Below are positions 35,170-48,186 of a DNA stretch of 64,000 nucleotides, one piece after another (positions within the stretch are counted from its first letter, which is position 1; each line of letters opens with the position of its first letter). Below the pieces are notes generated by a model. It was not told the origin of the DNA. It searched no databases and saw only the letters and a program-made list of their open reading frames with translations. Origin of the DNA: Diadema setosum. Taxonomy: Eukaryota > Echinodermata > Echinoidea > Diadematoida > Diadematidae. The position numbers were made by a program, and so were the translations under genes. Location: NCBI GenBank assembly GCA_033980235.1, contig CM067079.1, forward strand, positions 27,547,562 through 27,611,561. The letters run 5' to 3'.

Positions 35170-36351
35170 AGACTGTATGAAGGGGATGCGGTGATGACTA
35201 AACTTCACTTAGTATTTTTAACCACTTCACCAAGATATCCTAACTTTTCTCACTACCCCCTCCCCTCCCTTTACAAAACAAAACAAAACAAAACGAATAC
35301 AAAAGAGATAAGCACTGCTGATGCCATGTGTATATCTTTGTAGCAAATGATAACCTGGTACAGGAAATCTAGGATTATGGAAAGACGAAGAAGGCCGAAG
35401 TTCTGACCCTTTGAAGACTTTCAAGTACTTGTTATTGAATTGTAAAAGTGCCCTCATAACCAATTTATTACATCCGTCCTTTTATTGAATACATTACAAC
35501 TTACAAACGCCTTGAAACGAGATGCATAATAGAACTGTGATGTGTAGTTCATAGTGCCCATTGCAAAAATTTTTCTTTTTCGTGGCTGTGACTGCGATAT
35601 TCAGAATGATAGGATGGAAAGGGAGCGTTTCTTCTGGCTTTTATGATACATTCCAATTCTCATACAGAGAGGATCAAACACACTTTAAATTGTCTAGGCT
35701 TTATAGTAGCTTATTTTATGTTTTATTGCAAATAATTAACAAATTGTCCTACACCGAGGTCAATGTTGGGCAATTCGTCAAAAAGTTGCAATAAGACCAA
35801 CTGGACGTAAGAATTTCATTAATTTGAATAAGTTATATTTTGTTTGATTTATAAACCTCTCAAACATCAGTCTACTGTGAAGAGTTCTTTCTGAATTTTC
35901 AGATTTATTGGTGTTTGCAGTATGGAAAAATGTCTTATGGGCTTAACCTGTTTATTACATCATGTTTGACTGATACATCGTGGACTCTGCTACGTTATTT
36001 CCCCCATAAAACTAAATGTACTTGCAAGGACAGAGAGTATGTCTATTTAATAATATTCAAAGAAATCAGTTCACGTCCGAATAAATATGATTTTCGATTT
36101 ATCGCTGCATTATGCGCTTACAAATTATGTAAAGCGTGCTGCATATTATGTGTGCATGGTCCTAACAATACCTGTGTATAGCCACAACTTTACTTTGTAA
36201 GTAGGTGCAAAGCATATTATTTCTTGACGGGTTAAATGTATTATAACAGATGAAAGGATGTTGTAATGTGGCGTTGAGATAGTTTGCACGAAAGCTACAC
36301 TGATGAAATGTGCAATGTCCTGCTTTTCTTTTTCCCTTTTTTGTCAATAAA
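35170..36351 (+). other. Probable 3' UTR and poly(A) signals
   Basis: No coding sequence is recognisable after the stop. AATAAA hexamers occur at 36080-36085 and 36346-36351; the second follows a T-rich tract and is a plausible 3' end. A stretch near 35750-35830 (GGCAATTCGTCAA, AGTTGCAATAA) matches 7875-7960 loosely and is probably part of a dispersed repeat. Confidence 0.45.
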
Positions 36352-36659
36352 ACTCCAACTTAATATTATCTTATGCGATGGTTTGAGGTGAACATACAGA
36401 GTACATCGTATATAAATAGATTATAATGATATCGATGATAATTCATAATACTGGCAGATCCTGTTGGAGACAGCTCAAAACTTCTTAGGCACTAAATAGA
36501 CTGATTAAAAATATTAGTCTTGCTTGAAGACCTCTATGTTTCATCAAATCAATATTGTGCACAAATCAAATCGAGTTCTCTTGCTGTATGCTGAGGAATA
36601 CGCTTTTGTGTGTTTCAATAATTGTAATTTTTATACAAGTGTGTCAACCACCCAGCACT

Positions 36660-36770
36660 GATCTGGGTCCCGTTTCATTACGCGGTTTAGAAGAACTTCG
36701 ACTTTCAATGATTACCGTTAGTCATTAGACACATACAACTATTGGTTCAGATGTTACTGTGGAAAACTGT
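36660..36770 (+). repeat. Single MITE-like end (GGGTCCCGTTTCATTA)
   Basis: CTGGGTCCCGTTTCATTACG at 36663 resembles the 'GGG...TTTCATGAAG' termini of the MITE at 61456. No partner end is seen nearby, so it is probably a truncated copy. Confidence 0.35.
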
Positions 36771-37756
36771 AAGCATTATAAATTTTATTGTCTGCAAACC
36801 TTTGACTGCTACATCGGGTTTGCAGCAACAGACCAAGTTGTGTCACGTGATCGTGGAAAATGTATACACTATATGTTGTATGAATCTATCAGTAAATAAT
36901 TGGGCACTGATTCACTCTTGTATCGCGCCTCATTTCCAAGTCTGGCCTAAGTGTCTGTTATAGCTTTTGCACGTGTATGTTATGTATGCTGATGTGTGCG
37001 TTTGTGTGACTCATAAAACCAATGGAAAAAAAACGATAACGAACAAATCTAGTGTGGTCTCATTGACAAAGTTATTCGAAGACGTTCAAGCTTCACTCTG
37101 CAGTTAAAAAACAGTCAGGCGCATGCGTATTGTCATTCTTCCTTGGGCTCAATTATGTGTATAGTAAGAATAGGTAAATTGTGCTATGTGGTTTAATTTG
37201 GTCATGACCTTTCATCCTTGAAAAACCTGGGAGTTATGTTGAAATTTCCTTCGAAACAGTTCCAACGTAACCATGCGTTGCAACACAATGGCACAATGCG
37301 GTACTAAGCAACAACAAAACACGCACAAACATACACACAAACGAAATTGCTCCTGTCCAAATTCTTTGAAACTGGTCACGGCATTGTGCACCCATATTAT
37401 ATTGTGTGTTGGAAGAGGACATCCGAAATCTGCCATAAAATACATGTACATAGTAGGAATACGATAGGAAAGGGTTTGACCTATTAACCACATGACATGA
37501 AAGAAAAAAAAAATCAAAATCTATCAAAGGACTTGTGCAAGAGTAGTCAGCCTGGGTGCCAAAGTCAAATTTTAGGCGTAACCGTGTCTTACTATCCGCC
37601 CAACGATTTTTGATGGCTTTACCCTACTTCAGAAGTGCTGAATCCAAATCTGTATAATGCAACTCTGGCATAAAAACTCGGGATGACGATCGCGATGCAA
37701 ATCTCGAGATTTGTATCCCGCTAATTGGTGTACGTGTGAACCCGGCTTATAGGGAA

Positions 37757-37904
37757 CTTTAGATTTTAGACGCGCGGTCGTTCAAAGAGAGAGAGAGAAA
37801 AAAAAAACACGATCTGAGCGTGCGCAGTAGCGCGGATCAAGTTACTGCGCACGCACAGATCATGTTTTTTTCTCTTTGAACGTCCGCGCGTCTAAAATCT
37901 AAAG
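37757..37904. repeat. Foldback MITE, about 150 bp
   Basis: TTTAGATTTTAGACGCGCGG (37758) pairs with CCGCGCGTCTAAAATCTAAA (37883), then CGTTCAAAGAGA / TCTCTTTGAACG and TGCGCAGTA / TACTGCGCA. A perfect 16-bp palindrome (CAAATCTCGAGATTTG) sits 5' of it at 37698-37713. Confidence 0.85.
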
Positions 37905-38353
37905 CTCACTAATATAGCTAAAATAGGTTGCCATTCGTTTTCTGTCTCATTGTCACAGATGTGACAAGGCGTTCCGAAAAGAACCATTGGCAGGTGAAAT
38001 AGGTGTTATTGAAACAAGCTATCATGCATTCAATAGTGGAAGAAAAGAATAATCCAGAATAGCCTTCATTACAATGAGAAGCAGAACAAAACTCTTAAGG
38101 ACAACATAGGCAGAAGAAACCCCATGGTAGAAAAAATGGTCAAAACACAACAAGCAAACAAACAAAACACAGAGTAAAAAGGACAGGAAAAAAGGAAAAC
38201 AGGTAAAAAAAGATCATGGCTGATCGCAGGTTTGCAGTTTTTCCATCTTGGGCTTCCTCGGAGCAGTAGGAGGTGAACTCCTCTTGCGAACTTGTTTTTC
38301 GGGAGTTTTTTTCTGAAGGTTCTAGAGGGCAGATATTCCCAGGCTGTGGGATC

Positions 38354-38388
<35 letters not shown>

Positions 38389-38940
38389 AAGAAAGAAAGA
38401 AAGAAATAAAGAAAGATGCAATTGTTCATTTGGCTTCAACATAATTTCCTTTGTAAGTTGGTACCTTGTAAAGTTAGATACACAATGGAAATAGGTAAAT
38501 GCATAATTAATGATAAACATCTCACACTGTTGCATTTACAGGAAAGTAACCCTAGTACAAAATGTTTATTGGACAGAGGAAAAAAGGCACAAGAGTTTCA
38601 AGAAAATTTCAACCTTGATAAGACTTTGGACAACCTCCCTTAACTCTTCACGATGTGTGATGCACTGAATACACCTTCTTCTTCATGGGCTGCACATGAT
38701 GGTTATATATCAATAAAGATGTATTTTAAATCACCTTTATTACACACATATCTGCACACAATTTAACTATTCCACCGTTATAGCTGCTGTCACGAACAAC
38801 TTTTATTCTTTAACTTTCAGATTATTCAAATGCAATGAGACAAGCCGGTGTCACTCCTTGATCTAGAAAAGACGCTCTTGGGTCTTTGTTTGATTCATAG
38901 GCATGCCATAAACTACATGTCTCTGTAGCGAGAACATGAT

Positions 38941-39113
38941 TAAAACATGGGACAAGAAAGACAATTTTGACAAAATCAAGATTCAGAATTATGTCTTACA
39001 CTGCCTGACTTCCTGTATATAATATATATATATACACATACATGATATGTCAGGCATTGTAAGACATAATTTGTTAATCTTGATTTTGTCCAAATTGTCT
39101 TTCCTGTTTTATA
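38941..39113. repeat. Foldback inverted repeat, about 170 bp
   Basis: Left arm AAAGACAATTTTGACAAAAT ... TTATGTCTTACACTGCCTGAC (38956-39009) is repeated inverted at 39049-39105 (GTCAGGCATTGTAAGACATAA ... ATTTTGTCCAAATTGTCTTT). The loop is TA-rich. Confidence 0.85.
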
Positions 39114-40939
39114 TATATAATGTGTGTGTGTGTGTGCATGTGTGTGTATGTGCGTGTGTATGTATTGATTGATTCTATTTTATTTCTGCATTCCCATTTT
39201 CATATACCAGAATGTTATAGAAGGTCAATCACATTGAAACAAGTTGACGGTGAACATAAATGAACAACACTATGTTTTCTGTTTGTAACAGAAATGCAGG
39301 AGACTATTATCATTAATACATGCTTGACAATGACTATGGCCTCACGATACACATACAATCAAAGACAATTCAGTTACCCCTCATCGAGCAGATTCCGAGT
39401 GGGGAAGCAAATGCGAATTGGGGCAGTATGGTGCAAAAGTGTAGAGAGTTTGTGTAGATAGCAAAGTGTTGTGTGCGTGCGTGTATGTGCGTGTGTGTTT
39501 GTATGAGTGTGTTTGAAGAGGATGTAAGTTTTATGATTGTTCTATTCGCAAAGTTCGAAGCACTTTCCTGAATAATAAGGCAGAATGAGGGAAAAGCAAT
39601 TGAATACGTAACAACATACTCCAATTATTTACCATACACTGAATTACATTATTTCTCCTTTTTTTCTGTTGAAATTATACAAATATATCTACATAGCTTA
39701 AGGCTATCTTGTAAGGAGTTCTAGACGTCAGGTCCAGGATGTCTTTAAGATTTTTGTGCCAGGACAATTCTTGGACAAACGGGAGAGATAGGCAAAACTG
39801 CATGTTGGAGTATGTGATTAAGAAGTCATTCTCTGCTGAAGTTAGGTGGTAAAAACATATGCAAAGAATTGTTGTTTGAAAGGTGCAGATACCGTTGATT
39901 CATTTTTTCTGGTGATGAAATACTGAATAGGGGAGTGATTACGTAGTGGGAGTTCGTGATCAACTGCGCATCTCGTTTTTTTTTTGTTTTTTATTGTTGT
40001 TGTTGTTGTTGTAAGAGTAATAATGGGTTTATTTTGGTTGAACCACTATTTTCCCACACAATGTTACAGTAAATATACGGTAATATTAGGGCATTATACA
40101 AAATAGTCAATGATATCTAAGAAACAAAGTGTTTCAGACTATGTGAAATTATGATTCTTCTAGAAACTGCCATATGAGCAGTATTTGTGTGATTATTCCA
40201 TGACAAATTTGAATCAATAGTAATACCTTAGAATACAATAGTTTTCTTTTTAATAGTTTGATGTTCGGAAACGTAAATTCAATAGTACGAACAATTCACA
40301 TTTGCAAAATTATGAGATCTAAATCTTATAAGATTTGTCTTAGAAATGTTCGTGACAATTTATTGCAAACAAAACATTCAGACACTTTAAAAATTATTTC
40401 CAAATTTACCTTCGGAATAAGTTTCAAAAATTTTATGTTACTAGAAAATATCTGTATCTGCAAAAAGTGTGAAATAAGAAGCAAAGATATATTTACAATA
40501 TCATTAATATAGATTACGAAAAGAGTGGGCCCAAATGTACATCCTTAAGGAACATATGCGATATTAGGTGTAGAAGATGGAGCGGACCTTTACATATTTT
40601 TGTTTCTATCTTTATAAATAGTAAATTGTCCATGATATAGCAATACCTCGGACACTGGAAACCATATCTCATCAATATATATATATCATGTATGATACGT
40701 ACCACGGTTCGTATATTATATATTTATAAATATCACGATTATTGGTATGAACTGCCTTTAAAACAAATCCAATTTAGATGTTCTTTATTCCGAAACATTG
40801 TCACCTTTTGTAATAAATGAATAATAGCATAATCAGCTGAATACTTATCTTAATCAAAATTGATTAGGAGCAAACTGTGTTTTTTCTTGTATACAATCCT
40901 TGTGAATAATTCCCCCATAGTGTAGTAAACGGTGTCATA

Positions 40940-40967
40940 GACCATGTACATGATCTGGTACAAGGGT

Positions 40968-40999
<32 letters not shown>

Positions 41000-43900
41000 G
41001 ATTCCTGTTCTAGAAACGCATTGGAGTAAATTTAGCTTGGTAACAACCTGGGCAGCCTTGGGCAACTTTTTTTGCTAGCCTAATTAGCATAATTACGTAA
41101 TTAGCTTATATTAAAATCTGTAATATAGCTTTTCCCATTCATTTTCAAACTTTTTTTCATTCAATTTCACAAATTTTTACTTCATTTTCGTCGCAGGATG
41201 TCGGGAATAGGCCAATCTTATTTTGAAATTCGTCTTTCGTCGTTCATTTTCAAATGAAGTCCATTCAATTTAGTCATTTGGCATACATTTTCGTCATTTA
41301 CAGTTCAAATTCGTCAGTGACACTTGCAGCACTCAAAACAGCAGGATCGATTTCGTCTTTTGTCAATCATTTTCGTTAAATTTTCTTTCATATTCGTCTC
41401 ATATATCTATCCGGTGTGATTTTCCAGTCATTCATGTATTTTTTTTTTTACTGTAACCGTTCACATTTCACCTTCAAGAGTTAACATACACATAATGTCC
41501 CCCCACACACACACACACAGAACCACAGATACAGACAAACACACAAGCAATCCGAGTACACACTGATACAAACAGACATACCGTCTCGCAAACGAAAACA
41601 CTGACAAACGATTTCTAGCCAAACATGATAAAAGAATTGTAGCCTGTTTAATGTCAAAGAATGGATAACATAATTATGTTTGCCGCTTTCCAGGGTACAA
41701 AATTTAAAGTTTGCTTCATGCACTATGATGCGAAAACCTGAACATTACGAGTTATAGTTCAAAAGGTGACACTGACATACTGTCCTGGGTTATGACTTTT
41801 GACTGTTGTTTATCCTTCAATCAATTTTGGTTGGCAGTCATGTTTGTCGTATGTATTGTCTAAGCAAATGGTTAGGGAATAATGTGTAACGACACAATTT
41901 ACGAGAGAAAGTAAAAATATGTCGGCTTAAAGTTGGTTCACCATCAAAATAAAGAATCGACACATCTGACTAATTTGAATGAAAAATTCATGAAATATTG
42001 TGTGACCAAAAACGAACTTGATCTTCTCATTCTGCGATCCGTCAGCGGGAGGGATGAATTTGAATGACAAATGAGGATTCTGAATGCTATGCCTTCGAAA
42101 ATGTTTGACGAAAAACGAGTTAAAATGACAATTGACGAAATTGAAATTAGGATTTGCGTTCCACGTGCTTCTCGGGACGAAATTGAATAATAAATCTTTG
42201 AAATTGAATTACAACAGAGCACAAATGGAAGTGAAAACCTATATATTACTTATTTTAATAAAGGAAACCTGAAAACATAAGAAATAAAACATTTAAGAGT
42301 TTTCTATATCGAGGAATCCATTCATAAGATCAGTTTTCAATTTCAAATGATGTTAGTGTCTCAAATACCGTAATTAGCATAATGAGTGTATGTTTGCATA
42401 CGTACTGTGAAGTAAATGGTAATAATATAAACCATGGATATGACCTGAAAATGTTGTTAGGCCCAAGGTTTTATTGGTGTTGTGAATGATTCATTCTTAT
42501 AATGGGTACTGAAGAAAATTGAGCTTGCTTGGCACCTTGGCAACCTTGAGCAATCATTTTCATTAGTTTCATCACCATATTTAGCTAATTAGCGCAATAT
42601 GTAATATGTTGTTTATTTCACTGCAGAAAGCCCAGATTACAGGAATAATACAATTTTTCAAGGGTTTCTTAAGACGAGGAATCCATTCTTTACACTGGTT
42701 TGTACTTCCGAACTATGTGAGTGTTTTAAATATCATAATTACATAATAAGCATATTATATAATTATACTGTGTATATATTATATATAATTAAATTATGTA
42801 TACATATTTATATATAAATGGGCCATGACGGGAGAAAAGGGCCCTTAGCGCTGCTGCACACAAACACCAGAAAACGGCGCGGAAGTTTGACTAAGCGATA
42901 CGGGCAAAAATACCTACTAGCTAGTTACGCACGAATGCATAACAGGATCAAAAAGTGGCAGTATTTGGCAAAGCACACTTTTTTAACCCGTTCCATACTG
43001 AATTCTGGATTCTCCATACATAGACTTAATACACAGGCCACAAGGTTCCTGTATGGAACAGGTTAAATTTCATGATTGGGACACCAAGATGTGGATTTTT
43101 AGAAAGCAATTTACATATCTAAATTGTCCGAACTCATTCTACAATTTGGTGATAAAAACTCGATTTTAGTGTTTTATGCCCTAGGGGAAATTTTCTTGCG
43201 TCACGGCCCATAAATAATTAATCATACAACAATGAAAAACTATATTTTGTTTTATGGGGGTGTCCTTGCCCTCCCAACCCAGCCCACCCCAATAAAAACT
43301 GGCGTCACAAATGAATTAATGTTCATGCCAAAGTGCCTACGAAGTATTCTTATACCCTTGAATACAAATTTTAAAAACCTCGAAAAGTCACATCATATGA
43401 GTTTCAGGCTTCCTGGATTAAGATCAGCAACATGCTTATTGCATATTCTTATTAGCTTACATCATGCTAATTAGCCTAATCAAAGATAATTGCCCAAGAC
43501 TGTGAGAGTGGCAACCAAGCTTAATTCGTTTACTGCATTGCTAGTACTCACCTAAAACACCAATCTACAAAGACCTTGTTCATACCAACTTTTCCAGGTC
43601 ACGTACAGTAGATGGCATATGAAACCATCTGCTAAACTATTGTAGACTGTACATACATAATATGCTAATTATGTAATTATGATAATTATGATATTTAAGA
43701 CTCTTACATAGTTTGGAAGTACAAACAACTGTTACGAATGAATTTCTGGTAGTAAACACCCTTGAAAAATCGTATTATACCTGTGTTTTCGGGCTTTCTG
43801 CAGTGAAATTATGAACATTATATCATCACCTATTGCGCTAATCATTAGTAAAGTTGAATATGCTAATAAAAGCTAATAAAATGATTGCTCAGGGTTGCCA

Positions 43901-44415
43901 AGGTACATTTGTACCAACGAGCTCAGTTTACTTCATTACCCATCTTTAGAATAAATCAACTACAACACCAACAAAACCTTGGGCTTAACAACATTTTCAG
44001 GTCATATCCATGGTATATATTGCCATCCATATCTACAGGTGTACTTCACTATTGTATGTATGCAAATATGCTAATTTTGCTAATTACGGTATTGAGAAAC
44101 TTACATCATTTGAAATTGAAAACTAATGCTACGAATGGATTCCTCGATATATAAAATCTCACGTTTACAGGTTTCCTGTATTAGAATGAGCAATATATTA
44201 CATGTAATATATATTATATATGCTAATTACGTAATTATGCCAATTAGGATAATAAAAACAGTTGACAAAGGTGCTAAAGGTTGTCAAGGTGGAAAACGAG
44301 CTAAATTTACTCCATTACCCTTCTAGAACACGAATCATCATCAACAACAACAACGTTCTTGAAACTTTAATCAAAACGTATATCATTAAAATACATTGTT
44401 CATGGTCATGTCAAA
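40940..44415. repeat. Large inverted pair of tandem arrays with inserted element
   Basis: The left arm (40940-42780, interrupted by an element at 41125-42242) and the right arm (about 43420-44415) are inverted copies. Each arm is itself built from related units of very roughly 0.5 kb. Recurrent unit landmarks: CTTGGCAACCTTGAGCAAT, AATTAGCATAATTACGTAAT, CAGGAAACCTGAAA, GAGGAATCCATTC, CCATGGATATGACCTGAAAA and a (GTT)n or GTTGGTGTTG stretch. The centre (42780-43420) is not shared and holds a smaller palindrome (CCGTTCCATAC / GTATGGAACAGG). No coding capacity. Confidence 0.8.
41125..42242. mobile_element. ATAGGTTTTC-ended non-autonomous element, copy A
   Basis: Starts ATAGCTTTTCCCATTC and ends GTGAAAACCTAT, matching the termini of copy B at 47027. 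The interior, especially the ends, is crowded with TTCATTCAAATT-type motifs on the left and their inverse (AATTTGAATGA) on the right. The right arm of the surrounding inverted repeat preserves the empty site near 44200, so this is an insertion. No transposase frame. Confidence 0.8.
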
Positions 44416-44581
44416 GTGCCGTACAAGAGAGATTATGAGGGCTAGGAGTTTTGCGTATAGTGTGTACGTGTGTGTGTGTGTGTGTGTGTGTGCGTGTGTG
44501 TGTGTGTGTACCTAATATGAATATGTATACATTATGCATACAAAGTATGGTGGAAGGGCAGTAATCAACATGGGAGCGTAC

Positions 44582-44719
44582 CTTTGGCTCTCCGAAGCTT
44601 TTATCTTCACACCACTTGGCAAAGCACAATGCGGCCTTTTGATGGATATTTTCATCGTCAAGCCTGCAGTGCAGGTAGATGTAGTGGTCTACAAAGATCT
44701 CTGGTAACATGTGAGACAC
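44582..44719 (-). CDS. Unidentified coding exon on minus strand (138 bp)
   Basis: On the minus strand, attttag|GTG at the 5' side and CCAAAG|gtacgc at the 3' side bracket 46 codons in phase 0/0. The protein has ordinary composition: SHMLPEIFVDHYIYLHCRL, then DDENIHQKAALCFAKWCEDK, then SFGEPK. It looks like a helical segment of a conserved intracellular protein, but I do not recognise the family. No partner exon was identified with confidence on this strand, so the rest of the gene may lie in distant exons, or this could be a lone fragment. Confidence 0.55.
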
Positions 44720-45033
44720 CTAAAATGAACAAAGAAACATACATAAAAGGAGATGTGGGACAGGCAGAGGGATGGACAGACAAATGGACTGACAACAGGG
44801 AAACAGAATCCCTCCATAAAAGCGAGGGAGAGAGGTATGAAAATGATTTTCCCCTTATTCTTGATTTTACCACTCAATAGCTCTTTTATAACTGTTTCTA
44901 GTAATGATACGTTTATTACTGATAACCCCTTTGGCCACTTTCTTGTGCTTGTAGTGGTTCACAATACTTTCTTACAAGGCACACTGAAATCAAAGTTGTT
45001 TCTTCGTAGGTTACATTCTGGAATGTCTTTCCA

Positions 45034-45072
45034 TATAATATATATTACGTATATATATATACATATATTATG

Positions 45073-45132
<60 letters not shown>

Positions 45133-45134
45133 TA

Positions 45135-45172
<38 letters not shown>

Positions 45173-45275
45173 TATAATTATATATATATATATATATATT
45201 TATATATTTATATATTTATATATATATTTATATATTTATATATATATTTATATATTTATATATATACAATTATAT
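45034..45275. repeat. Long (TA)n tract
   Basis: About 240 bp of TA with ATAATTA and ATATTT interruptions, prone to cruciform or slippage; an assembly-length error is likely here. Confidence 0.95.
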
Positions 45276-45360
45276 ATAATTATTTGGGCATCGCGCTTCA
45301 CAGTTTATGGAATAGTGTAGTTATGGATGTTCGGTATCGGACATTTTATCTACGAGATGA

Positions 45361-45605
45361 GCTTACCTATCCATTTCACAATTGCCATTCTAATGCCAAT
45401 TAGAATTGCCCCCAGTAGCTTAAAAGTTCTTGAGCCACTGTTGCCCCGGCAACGACAGGGAAACCCCTCACACACTCCCCTATATAGGCCCATGTGCGCG
45501 CGATCTCTTCCTCTTTCGGTGCCTGTGTACAGGCTGAAACCGCAGAGCGGGGAGGAGGGAGGCACCCATACGTAAGTTTCGCTTTGCTTACCTATCCATT
45601 TCACA
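45361..45605. repeat. Direct repeat GCTTACCTATCCATTTCACA, 225 bp apart
   Basis: The 20-mer is identical at 45361-45380 and 45586-45605. The sequence between contains CCTGTGTACAGG and a stretch of moderate GC. Function unknown. Confidence 0.7.
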
Positions 45606-47026
45606 TTTGCCAGATTCCAACTGATCTGTGGATGGTGGGACTGCGGAAGAGGCCTCATTCGTAAGGAAAACTTCCCCCATCTTATAGGGCTCACACCCGT
45701 AAATACAATGAACTGTCCCAGACCCCTTCACAAATTCGTACCAAAGATACCAAAATAAATGAAGAAAAAAAATGATTAAAAATCAATGATGTAGTTTGGC
45801 AAAAAACTGAATAGCTGTAGATATTGAGTAAGAATTCCTCTACAAATTACACTTTGGTTGGAAGATGAAAGCATTTCTGGTGGAATTTGAGGGGACTATA
45901 TTTCATTGGGTACGTGTACGGAAAATATGTGATTTTTTGAGTGACAAGAACTCGTAGTCTGGACCCCTGGACAGAATTTGAACTGAATTATCCACCCTGA
46001 GAATTTGATGGATGAAAGGGTATATCTAACTTATCCAGGTTAGTGAAGCTGAAACACCTCATTTGTCCCAGCTATTTTACAGAATTTTTTGAAATTTGAT
46101 TTTTAACACACATCCCTATGGGGAAATATTTATGGGTATGAGCCCTAAGATCACAACTTATGGTGCGTTCCCACTGCCGATCAGATCAACTCGATCAATC
46201 CCGATCAAGCTTTTTTGGCCTGGTCGGGCTCGCTCGGCATTGGTATTCGGGGTCGATCTACCTTGATCGGCATCGCTCCTGCTTCCTTCCCGATAATTTT
46301 TGGACATGTCCAAAATATTCGAGTAAGAAGCCCGAACACCAACAGCTCGGGTAGTGATCGAGAAGAGATCGAGCTGATCGGGTATCGGTCGTATAGAAAT
46401 CTAGTGTGGTCGGGACGGATTTTCCCCCGAACTCAGTTCCCGATCATCTCGAGTTATACTCGAATGCTCCACGATTGATTTCAGATCATCTCGATCCAGG
46501 ATTCATCAGTTTCATGAACAACTCGACCGCTAATACCCCGTTCCCACTGCCGATCAGATCATCTCGATCAAGCGAGATCAATCCCGATCACCTATTTTTA
46601 CCAGAACAATCCCGACCAAATGCTCGATCGTCCTTCAACACGATCCCTTCCCTACCGCTATTCGATCTTTTACGATCCACACCCGACCATTCTCGACATC
46701 TCCAGAATCTCTCCTCGACAACCACACAGATCTTTACTGGAACATCCCGATCTACACACAATCAATACACGATCGCTACACGGTTAATACTCGATTTCTA
46801 CTAGACTTCTTAGACCAGCTCGACATGACTCGATCTGTGTAAGATCTTGCATCGAACGGGTCGGCAGGTTCGTACAGTGATCGAGTGAGAGAATTTGGTT
46901 ACAGTTATTCGTTTGTTTATATGAGACAACTCTTATACTTGAATACGGCGTGGCCCCAAAGAGTGCTATAAAACTGACCATTAATTGCAAAAGCGTGAAT
47001 GAACGAAAGAAATGATTATCTGTAGT

Positions 47027-48186
47027 ATAGGTTTTCCCGGCCAATTTCGCACTTTCGTCTGTCCATTTGATAAAAGGTTCATTCAATTTAAGGAAATCCT
47101 CGTCACTGCACATTCTGTCATTCAAAATTGCAAGTTGTTCGTTCAATTTAATATTCCGATCAATGAGATTTGCACATGTGCCTTTCGAATTCGTAAAACG
47201 GGCATTCAAATTGGCACGTGCTCTTCAGTCATTCAAATTCGCCAGCACTGGCGAAATGGGTATTTCAGTCATTCAATTTCGCCTATGGGCAGTCAAATTC
47301 CTAACATGTTCATTCAAATTAACGTCATGTTATTTCTTTTTTTGAAAAAGTGATAACATTTAAACGCGTATTTCTATGTGACTTTTTGTTTCATCCACGC
47401 ACTGTTAAGCAGTAAAAGTATCCTATTTTTGATCATATATACATGTAACTCGAGTTTGCTGTTCTGTAACGCCCCTTTCATACATGGCATTTTAGGCCTA
47501 CATGTACCAAGACTATAGTTTAACTTCATCTTCTTACAGTCATGACGGCACAAGTTAGATACACACGAATTTCTCAGGGGGACAGAAAAAGAATTATAGA
47601 AAATATTTGATGATCATAACCTTGACTTCCTAGAACTGGCCGACACACGGAATAAAGCGCTCAACCAATGTCAACGGCGCGATAAGTTGTGGCTATGCAC
47701 ATGTTGCACTATCTTCGGACTTGAAGAGTCACTAAGCACATTAAAGAAAAAAAAAATTGCCACAGTCTCTAAAATGAGTACGACAATACGAAATATAATG
47801 ACGCTTGGAAAACAATATCTATGTTAAAAAATAAAGAAAGAACCAAACCACAAACATGCGTGCTAAATTGACTCCAAAAGATGTTAAATTGATTGCCAAA
47901 ATATGAATTTGAATGAACGAGAGCAACATGTCCGTGATCACGTGACTATATCATTCTAAAGTGAATGGATGAATAACGAAATGGTGTTTGTTTTACGAAT
48001 TTCAATTGAAAAATTGTTAATTAGAATGAGGCTAAAGGTAATTTGAATGCTCCAAATGATGAATTTGAATGAAGAGATCATAAAATTGAACTACCGAACA
48101 TGTCATCTATGCTATATTTTGCTAAATTGAATGCAGCAATTAGGAATTGGACTGACAAAAGTGCGAAATTGGCCGGGAAAACCTAT
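47027..48186. mobile_element. ATAGGTTTTC-ended non-autonomous element, copy B
   Basis: Terminal inverted repeat of about 38 bp with two mismatches (ATAGGTTTTCCCGGCCAATT continuing to GTCCA). AGT on both outer sides could be a 3-bp target duplication. The left third carries many CATTCAAATT motifs and the right third their inverse. Open frames across it follow the motif and have no domain. Confidence 0.85.

Noticed and set aside
38220..38343. Minus-strand open stretch after an excellent (CT)n-cag acceptor (SSQEEFTSYCSEEAQDG)
   Set aside because: Two frames are open, the acceptor is part of a (GA)n microsatellite, and it runs into low-complexity T-rich sequence; not enough to call an exon.
45586..45605. 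GCTTACC resembling the 5' end of U1 snRNA
   Set aside because: U1 continues differently after CTTACCT; no snRNA body follows.
46160..46804. Open frames in the GATCGA-rich arm
   Set aside because: Composition follows the repeated motif (Arg-Ser/Asp-His pairs) and the same frames recur in the inverted arm; no domain.
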